Positions 57,547-64,000 of a stretch of 64,000 nt of DNA are shown here, one piece after another (within the stretch, counting starts at the first letter, position 1; each line of letters opens with the position of its first letter). The position numbers and the translations under genes were made by a program. The stretch is from Gnetum montanum (taxonomy: Eukaryota; Streptophyta; Gnetopsida; Gnetales; Gnetaceae), in NCBI GenBank assembly GCA_015680685.1, contig MNCI01030123.1, positions 718,078-782,077 on the forward strand, read 5' to 3'. The notes beneath the pieces are model-generated. The model had not been told where the DNA came from. It saw only the letters and a program-made list of their open reading frames with translations, and made no database searches.

Positions 57547-58681
57547 ATGAAGAGAAATAATCCAGAGAAGAATCCAAGAATGAGAATGAAAGTTTCAACA
57601 TACAATGTGCTTGCAAGATCCCTGGTGAGTATGAAAAAACATCCACTATGTCCATCATGGGCTATGGATTGGCATGAATATTGATACCTACACATTTTAG
57701 CAGAGTTACAAGATTTGGATGCTAATGTTTTATGCCTACAAGAAGTGTTGTCATGGGAATTTCTATATCAATTCCAACCATACTTGGAAAAGATGGGATA
57801 CAAAGGTATTTATAAGCAAAAAGGTTCTTTTAGAAGCCATATAGATTAGCCTATTACAGAAATCACAACATGAATGGTTGTGCGATCTTTTATAAAGAAG
57901 CCATGTTTGAATTGGTACAAATATTTGAATGGAGTTTAGAAAATATGATTTTTAAAATTCTAGAACTTCAAGTAATGGATAGGAAAGAATAGTTAAGATT
58001 TTAGAAACATCACATAGCCTTGGCATTGATTCAAAAAATCCAATTATCAAGAAGATGTGTATGCATGATCAACACACATTTAATTGCCAAATCAACATGT
58101 TCAGATGTTAGACTATGTCAAGGAGCATATTTGATTAAGCAAATAGAAGAAAGTTTAAAGAATAAGCAAAAGTTGGATTCTGATCTAGTTCCATTTATTC
58201 TTTGTGAAGATTTCAATGCAAAAGTTGGAAGTAGTGTTTATCAATTCTTAAAATATGGATACGTAAAAGAATCTTTGAAAGATGAACCTAATTTGAAGAA
58301 GGTGTTTCTTTCAATTTGACATGCAATTCCATTGGCTAGTGCATATTCAACTTATTTTGAATATTTAGCAGATAAATTAGACTCTAGAATTTAGGAGTAG
58401 ATATGTTGATGGATAGTATTCATCAAGAAAAACAGTTTACAAATTACTCTGCAATGATTAATGAGGATGGATTAACAACATTCTTCATTGAGACTTTGGA
58501 TTATATTTGGTACAATGTGAGATTTTTTCAAGTTACCAAGTTACTAGAGTTAATTTCTAAAGAAGAAATTGAGAAGAATCAAGATCAAGCCTTGCCATCC
58601 CAAACAAGACCATCTAATCATATACCACTTATGGTAGAAGTTCAATTACTTCCATCAGTTCATAAGTTTGATGAAAATTAG
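57547..58681 (+). pseudogene. CCR4-type deadenylase pseudogene, intron-less
   Basis: CCR4 is the exonuclease-endonuclease-phosphatase subunit of the CCR4-NOT complex that removes mRNA poly(A) tails. The plus strand carries its catalytic domain in order: KVSTYNVLARSL, CPSWAMDWHEY, ILAELQDLDANVLCLQEV, FQPYLEKMGYKGIYKQK, then in the next frame NGCAIFYKEAMFELV, INTHLIAKSTCSDVRLCQ, FILCEDFNAKVGS, FFIETLDYIWYN, LLELISKEEIEKNQDQALPS and SNHIPLMVEVQ. The usual closing SDH is SNH, so the catalytic Asp is lost. Stops (after HEY, HID, RKE, LSI) and frame shifts break it. Absence of introns suggests a retrocopy, but no poly(A) tail is visible. Confidence 0.9.
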
Positions 58682-58869
58682 GAAGTAATGATCTTATTAT
58701 TTTATTCATTATTTAATTTATATTTTAATTAGATTAATAGAATATCTAAGATAATAAAAATTGGAAATCAAGAATTTTCCCTACCTTCGCTTGGGTAACC
58801 ATATCCAAGTTGCACTTTGTGTGACCCTAGTTAGGATTGGTGATTGGTTGTTGATGTAGTGACTGAAAA
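58682..58869. other. Short spacer
   Basis: AT-rich; no oligo-A tract follows the pseudogene. Confidence 0.4.
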
Positions 58870-60900
58870 TGTTGGCGGCTAGAACATTGAGGGGTTCGTG
58901 GGTGCACAGTTCTAACCCCAAGTCTATGTGAGGGCCTGTTGGAGGCAGAGATGGGGGGACTTACCAAATGTGATGCCAAACAATGCTAAGTATCGAGTGG
59001 TGTTTGCGGTGTCAGTAGCATCAACAAGGGTCAGTGTAGTCAAGGTTTTCAGTGTAAAACAAAGGTGTCAATGTATGGTGGTGTGCGAAAACAACTGAAA
59101 ATACAAGTAAAATGCCAAAATACGAATAAAAATGTTGAAAATGCATAGGGAGAGAGCAAGAGAGAAAGTCATACCACCCCAAATGGGGTTGGTCATAGTT
59201 AACTTTAGAAGGGGTGAGAAGGTATGCAGTGTACAATAGGCATAGTGGACAATGTAGTCATAGTTTTGGGGATGTCTAGCCACAAAGGCTGACATATTAC
59301 CATGGTGTCTGTGCTTGCCAGGTTGGTCGCCATGGTGTGCAATGGACTGGGGTGGTTTGCAATGTCCTGCGGTGAGCTACAGTGGTGTGCGAATGTCTTG
59401 CTATGCCAAAATGCCAAATGCACTCCAAATTTTCTAATATTGCTTTAATTTTGCCAACCCCTAAAACATAGAGGGATGGGGTATTTATAAGGCTAGGTTT
59501 CCTGTGAAATGCAGATCGGTTGCCACGTGGTAGTAGGATCGTTGGGACTACGCTGCACCCAACTATGCTCTCCACTGAGGCAAGTGGTGTCATATTCTAC
59601 TCTACTCTGCCAGACTCTATGAGACTATGAGTTTGTGACTATGCTACCAATTGCATGTGCATGTGCTGAAAAGGCCACAATGTAACTAAAAAAATGCAAC
59701 TCTGGAGACTATGCTCTGGGACTATGCTGTCCATTGTCTCGAGTGGGGTCAAGCGTAGTTATAATTTTGGGACAAAAAGGAGTACAACAAAGATGTATTT
59801 TTGCCAAATATGCTTGCTAGAGTTGTGTTGGAGCTAAGTTGAATGTTGATGCTACATTGTGGAGGCCTTTAGAGGTTGTTCTAGTTGACTACACTTAAGT
59901 ACACTCTGGATTGGGGGAGAGTGTAGTCCAACACTTAGAAAAATTTTGCAAAACATGGTTGTGTGTTGACTATGCTCACCATGAGAGGCTAACTATGCTC
60001 CCAATTGGGGTTGAGTGTAGTTCCAACACTTGGAAATTTTTTGCAAAATATGCCTTCCATTTGACTATGCTTGACTATGCTCGAGGGTAGTGGAGAGCGT
60101 AGTCTTGACACTTAGAAAATTTTTGCCAAACTAGGTCTTCCATGCTAACTATGCTTGACTATTCTCTAGGATAGTAGAGAGTGTAGTCTCAACACTTAGA
60201 AATATCTGCAATTGCTAGCTTGATACTTAGAAAAATTCACAAAATAGGCCTTTGGTATTGACTATGCTCTCTACTAAGCTGACTACGCTCTAGAGTAGTG
60301 GAGAGCATAGTCTCAACACTTAGAAAATTTTGTAGCTTCTTACTTCATGATGAAACTTAGGAAAAATTGCAAAAAGTTAGTTTTTGGAGTTGACTATGCT
60401 CTCTACTAGTTGACTACGCTCTGGGGCAGTGAAGAGTGTAGTCCCAACACTTAAAAAAAATTTACCTCATGTTGACACTTAGAAAAATTTATGGTCGAGA
60501 AGTTGTCACCCAAATTTGGTGGTGTTTCATTTACTCCTCTTTGTTGACATCTAGAGGAGTGGTTTGAGAGACATCAATAAAGAATTGTAAAACACCACAG
60601 CAGGCTTGAAACTAACATTACTTTTCCATGCATGGTTGGATGTTGCTAATCCATGCTCATGAGTGTTGTGGATAGCGGCATGTTGGGAGTAAATAGTGTA
60701 GGTAATGTACTAGGGGATAATAGGAGAGATGAAATGGAAATAAGGTGTCAGGATGTAGGATGTGGAATCAACATTGCTGATGGTTACCATGGCACCAGGG
60801 TGGCTTACCTCTGAGAAACATTGACCTCTCATCAAAGTACTAATGAGAGAGTCAAGGTGGATTCAGGGCCTAACTGATTGCAAAATTGTTGCTCTACTAA
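58870..60900 (-). mobile_element. LTR-like region of a minus-strand Ty3 element
   Basis: The plus strand has TGTTGGCGGC at 58870, resembling the TGTTGGCGAC end of the LTR at 33010. A minus-strand TATA (TTATAAATAC, 59490-59481) lies in the middle, and repeats described separately fill the probable U3. A pyrimidine tract at 60905-60980 would be the polypurine tract of a minus-strand element. Position downstream of the integrase at 62.85-63.75 kb fits a 3' LTR. Exact ends are uncertain. Confidence 0.4.
59700..60480 (+). repeat. Degenerate 100-130 bp repeats with hairpin cores
   Basis: Each unit pairs an inverted core, for example GACTACGCTC ... GAGCATAGTC at 60281-60312, with a tail 'caacacttagaaaattttg'. 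Cores or tails recur near 59890-59960, 59990-60040, 60065-60125, 60150-60195, 60260-60340 and 60395-60490. Confidence 0.7.
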
Positions 60901-60984
60901 TTTTCTTGGGGATATTCTTTTTCCCCTTTCTTCTTTATTTATTTATTTTATTTTTACTTTTTTGCTTTTGTTTTTCTTTTTGTT

Positions 60985-61530
60985 ATAGGGTGAACCTTCT
61001 TTGGGTTTTGTGCTTTGCTAAATGTTGACTGCGAGATGCTTTCCATCAAGTGGACTAGGTGTGACTAGATGGACTATACTCTGATGCTTGCGAAACCATG
61101 TCACATCTATGGGATAGGTGTTTCCTCCCTAGGATGACTTGTGTTACATCTATGTGGGCTATGACCAGCCAACAAAGGCTTCCCATGGGAGAACTTATGT
61201 TATGTCCACCTTGGGTTCTATGGTTTGGCTTGCAAAGGGGTGCTATGTGGTCATAGCATGTATGCATTAAAGGGGTTTGTAGTTTTGATTATGTGGGGGA
61301 ATGTAAGGGTATGGAGACAAAGGGAAAAGTGTAGGTAGACTATAATGGGGTAATAGGGATGTGCACTCTTGAGAGGCTCATCTAGTCCAATCATGCACAT
61401 CGGAGCGATGTGGTGACTTGCCGTTGTGATGAGATGCACCTTTGCACGATTGCCTCTGGGCTTCATCCTACAAACACAACTCTGAGAATTCAAGAAAACC
61501 ACAAAACATGAAATGAAAATCAAATGTTAG
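60985..61530. other. Spacer with weak local repeats
   Basis: 'catgtcacatctatggg', 'gtgttacatctatgtggg' and 'atgttatgtccaccttggg' at about 61098, 61141 and 61199 look like a decayed tandem repeat of 45-60 bases. No gene seen. Confidence 0.4.
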
Positions 61531-61995
61531 GGGTGATGATGCTGCGAGTGCTCCAAAGTCTGAACCGATGGAAAATGTTTGGAAAATTAGCAAAAGGCTT
61601 GGGGGTGATAATGCTGCAAATGCTCCAAAGGCTGCACCAGTTGTAGATGTTTAAAAAGCCAAAAAAATGCTCAAGGATGATGATGTTGCAAATGATCCAA
61701 AGGCTAAAGTGACAGCAATAGGTCAAAAAATCAGCAAAATGATGAGGGGCCATAATGCTACAAGTGCTTCAAAGGCTAGACCGATGGTAAGAGCTCAAGA
61801 AATTAGCAAAATGGCAGGGGGCCATAATTCTACAAGTGCTCCCAAGGTCAGATTAATGGCAAGGGCTAAAAAAATCAGCAAAATGGTAGGGGGCCATAAT
61901 GTTGCAACTATTCCAAATGTTGAACTGATGGTAAGATCTCACAAAAAATCAGCAAAATGGTAGGGGACCATAATGCTACAAAAGGTCAAGCCAAC
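61531..61995 (+). repeat. 72-bp tandem repeat, six to seven copies
   Basis: 'ggg(t/c)(g/c)ataatgctgcaa' starts lie at 61531, 61603, 61675, 61747, 61819, 61891 and 61964, on an exact 72-base grid save one extra base at the end. Later copies read as 24-residue repeats with ISKM..GHNATSA in the plus frame, because the unit is divisible by three. Confidence 0.92.
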
Positions 61996-62126
61996 GGCTA
62001 GTGTTCCATTTTGGGATTGTAGTATCCCTGCCCGCATGATGCAAAAAAGTGGGGGGAAGGGGGGGTGGGGAGTTAAGATTATTCTTGCTTGCTTGCTTGT
62101 GAAACTATGCATGATTGATGATGAAC

Positions 62127-62833
62127 CCAGTTTAAGGTCTTGGTAGACTATGGTGTGCTAGTTTATAGTCCTAGTGGACTGCTGCACTAGTTTAATGTTG
62201 TCGCAGACGAGTTCTGCTAGTTTATAATCATGATGGACTACTACACCATTTTAATGTCATAGCAGACGTGTGATGTGAGTGCCAGTTTAACGTTATAGCG
62301 GACATCCTATGCTAGTTTAACATTGTAGCGGATGCATTGTTATGCTAGTTTAATGTTGTGACCAAGGACGAATGTTGTGCCAGTTTAACATCATGGCAGA
62401 TGTGAGGTGTGGGTGCCAATTTAATGTCATAGTAGACAAACTATGCCAGTTTAAAGTCATGGAAAATGAATGCTTACCTTATGCTAGTTTAATGTCATAG
62501 TGGATGGGTTATGCTAGTTTATAGTCATGGTAGATTTCTGCACCAATTTATAGTCATAGTGGACTTGCTATTGTGCTAGTTTAATGTCATGAACCAAGGA
62601 TAATTTGTGCTAGTTTAACATCATGGTAGACACCTGCCATGCTAGTTTAACATCATAGTAGACGGTCTATGCTAGTTTAATGTCATAGTGGATGAGTGTC
62701 ATGCTAGTTTAACGTCGTAGTAGATGGTTTGTGCTAGTTTAACGTCATAGCAGATGAGAGGTTTGGGTGGCAATTTAATGTTGTAGTGTATAAGAGGTTT
62801 GCCAATTTAATGTCGTAGTAGACGAATGCTTAC
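62127..62833 (+). repeat. Field of about 22 conserved 25-bp cores with variable spacers
   Basis: Core consensus TGCTAGTTTAAYGTCATAG followed by YRGAYG. Copies lie at spacings from about 26 to 60 bases, and the inter-core sequence is mostly not conserved except small sets ('aaccaagga' twice, 'gaatgcttacc' twice). It lies directly downstream of the minus-strand integrase. Confidence 0.85.
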
Positions 62834-62849
62834 CATGTTGAATCGATGT

Positions 62850-63745
62850 GCAGTTCTACATGCTAGGCATAATATAGCTTCAGATATGAATGGTTCAGGA
62901 TTGGTAAATTCATGGCTATCTTGATTAACAAGCTTGAATGCTCCATTGTCATATGCCTTAGTGACCAAGAAAAGCCATTCCTAGTTGACTAAGAATTTGT
63001 TCACGGGTTCACAAATGGCCTTGAGGATTAGGTCTGCTTTCTTGATTGGGCACTAGTGCTAGTTGTGATGGTGTTTTTTCCTTTGCTTTTCTTGGCACCA
63101 TTTGATGTGATCAAGCATCTACATGTGCTCCTCCTCTATTGAGTCAAGGTCTATGGTTCTCAACTCATTGTTCTGAGCTTCATTGATGAAGTTCAAGAGG
63201 ATCACCTGAAGTGATGGAACTTGCAATTCAAAGGCAAAATTTCTTTAGATCCATAGATAGGATTGTAAGGCATCTTACCTGTTGTCATTTGGCATGTTAT
63301 GCAGTAGGCCAAGAGTGCGTAGACTAGTTGCTCATGCCATTGTTATTTGTTATTACTTAGCATCTTCCTTAGAAGGGTGACAATGAATTTGTTAGTGCCC
63401 TCTACTTGGCCATTCACCTGAGGGTATTACGATGATGAAAAGGAATCTTTAATGCCAAAGCACTCACAAAAGGCTTTAGTTTCAGCACTGCTAAACTATG
63501 GCCTGTTGTCTATTACTATGGTCATGGGTAAGCTAAAATGGATCACTATGTTATCAAGCACAAATTTGCAAACTTGTTGTGATGTTGTCTTCCTAAGGGG
63601 AACAACCTCAACCCACTTGGTGAAGTATTAAGTTGTAGTTATTATGAAGCTATTTTGTGCGAAGGACTTAGGCATTATAGGTCCAATGATGTCCAAGCCA
63701 TAATGTTGGAACAACCACATTGAAACACCACTAATTTCAGGCCAT
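62850..63745 (-). pseudogene. Ty3/gypsy integrase remnant
   Basis: Minus-strand frame: LDIIGPIMPKSFAQNSFIIT, YFTKWVEVVPLRKTTSQQV, FVLDNIVIHFSLPMTIVIDN, FSSAETKAFCECFGI, YPQVNGQVEGTNK, QWHEQLVYALLAY, PYNPIYGSKEILPLNCKF. These carry the integrase core residues D (LDIIG), D (VIDN) and E (GQVEG). The region then reaches GAFKLVNQDSHEFTNPEP near 62930, the usual closing segment of plant Ty3 pol. Three or more stops. The HHCC zinc region and RNase H are not recognisable upstream, where sequence changes to repeats at about 63760. Confidence 0.9.
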
Positions 63746-63759
63746 AACACTTTGACTAC

Positions 63760-64000
63760 AAATTTGCCTAAGTGTCAGCATGAGACAAATGTTTTCTAAG
63801 TGTTTGGCCCATGATCCCATTGCTGGGGCTATGCTCTAAAGCATAGCCAGTGTAGCATGCAATATAGAACTAGGTTTGCAAAATTTTCTAAGTGTCAACA
63901 ACGGTTGTAGAGATTTTTCTAAGTGTCCTACTATGCTCTAATTCCTCCTGCTATGCTCTTGAGCATAGCAACACTCTCATGGCCAATTTGCATGAGTGTT
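63760..64000 (-). repeat. Inverted copy of the hairpin repeats, runs off the window
   Basis: 'ttgcaaaattttctaagtgt' at 63869 is the reverse complement of the tail repeated at 59.9-60.4 kb. 'ctatgctctaaagcatagcc' and 'ctatgctcttgagcatagc' are short palindromic versions of the core. The integrase is thus cut by, or joined to, an oppositely oriented copy of the LTR-like repeat field. Confidence 0.7.

Noticed and set aside
61520-61963. Repeat protein encoded by the 72-bp array (either strand)
   Set aside because: A period divisible by three keeps frames open by default; early units are out of frame or carry stops and no start context is evident.
62127-62833. Spaced direct repeats resembling a CRISPR array
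   Set aside because: Cores are imperfect, spacers vary from almost nothing to about 35 bases, no cas genes are present and the context is a plant retroelement.

Overview
The window reads as nuclear DNA of a land plant. It is strongly AT-rich, has very few intact reading frames and long repeat-filled gaps, and is packed with decayed plant-type LTR retrotransposons, LINEs, a Helitron/PIF1 helicase remnant and broken copies of plant genes (subtilisin-like protease, CCR4 deadenylase). Low gene density, old nested repeats and many short splice-bracketed exon-like pieces suggest a large seed-plant genome, perhaps a gymnosperm; that last step is inference. I see no bacterial operon, CRISPR array, rRNA or tRNA gene.

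Layout. 0-5.4 kb: exon-like pieces on the minus strand, including a probable terminal exon at 575-692. 5.7-17.1 kb: a tandem array of a ~1.53 kb unit (at least six copies), interrupted by a GC-rich LINE with an unusual long tail and by an 845-base assembly gap. 17.1-24.6 kb: more minus-strand exon-like pieces that are diverged copies of those at 2-4.7 kb, so the array lies between two related segments. 24.8-26.5 kb: the best protein-coding gene of the window, on the minus strand, with a TATA box. It encodes a basic protein with repeated R-[RK]-L-x-[FY]-D-E motifs that resemble cyclin-docking (Cy) motifs. Its frame is broken only by a 43-bp assembly duplication at a single N, and its 3' end runs into degenerate, frame-shifted copies of the same motif.

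26.9-45.4 kb: a transposon graveyard. It holds a minus-strand LINE, LTR pieces, a 1.54 kb solo-LTR-like unit, a Ty3 protease remnant, a plant transposon-type ORF, a second LINE, a 414-bp foldback element and a PIF1-like helicase fragment. 47.5-48.2 kb: a subtilase pseudogene. 50.9-54.5 kb: a decayed Ty3 gag element (minus) with a recognisable primer-binding site, next to a plus-strand LTR followed by an initiator-Met-type primer-binding site. 55.8-56.4 kb: two adjacent minisatellites (22 bp and 21 bp). 57.5-58.7 kb: an intron-less CCR4-like pseudogene. 58.9-64 kb: a minus-strand Ty3 integrase, downstream of which lie two unrelated tandem-repeat fields (25-bp cores and 72-bp units) and an LTR-like region with hairpin repeats, an inverted copy of which closes the window.

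Several isolated single Ns (6634, 16375, 19250/19413, 25843) are flanked by direct duplications and look like unmerged contig overlaps; they distort both repeat lengths and gene frames.
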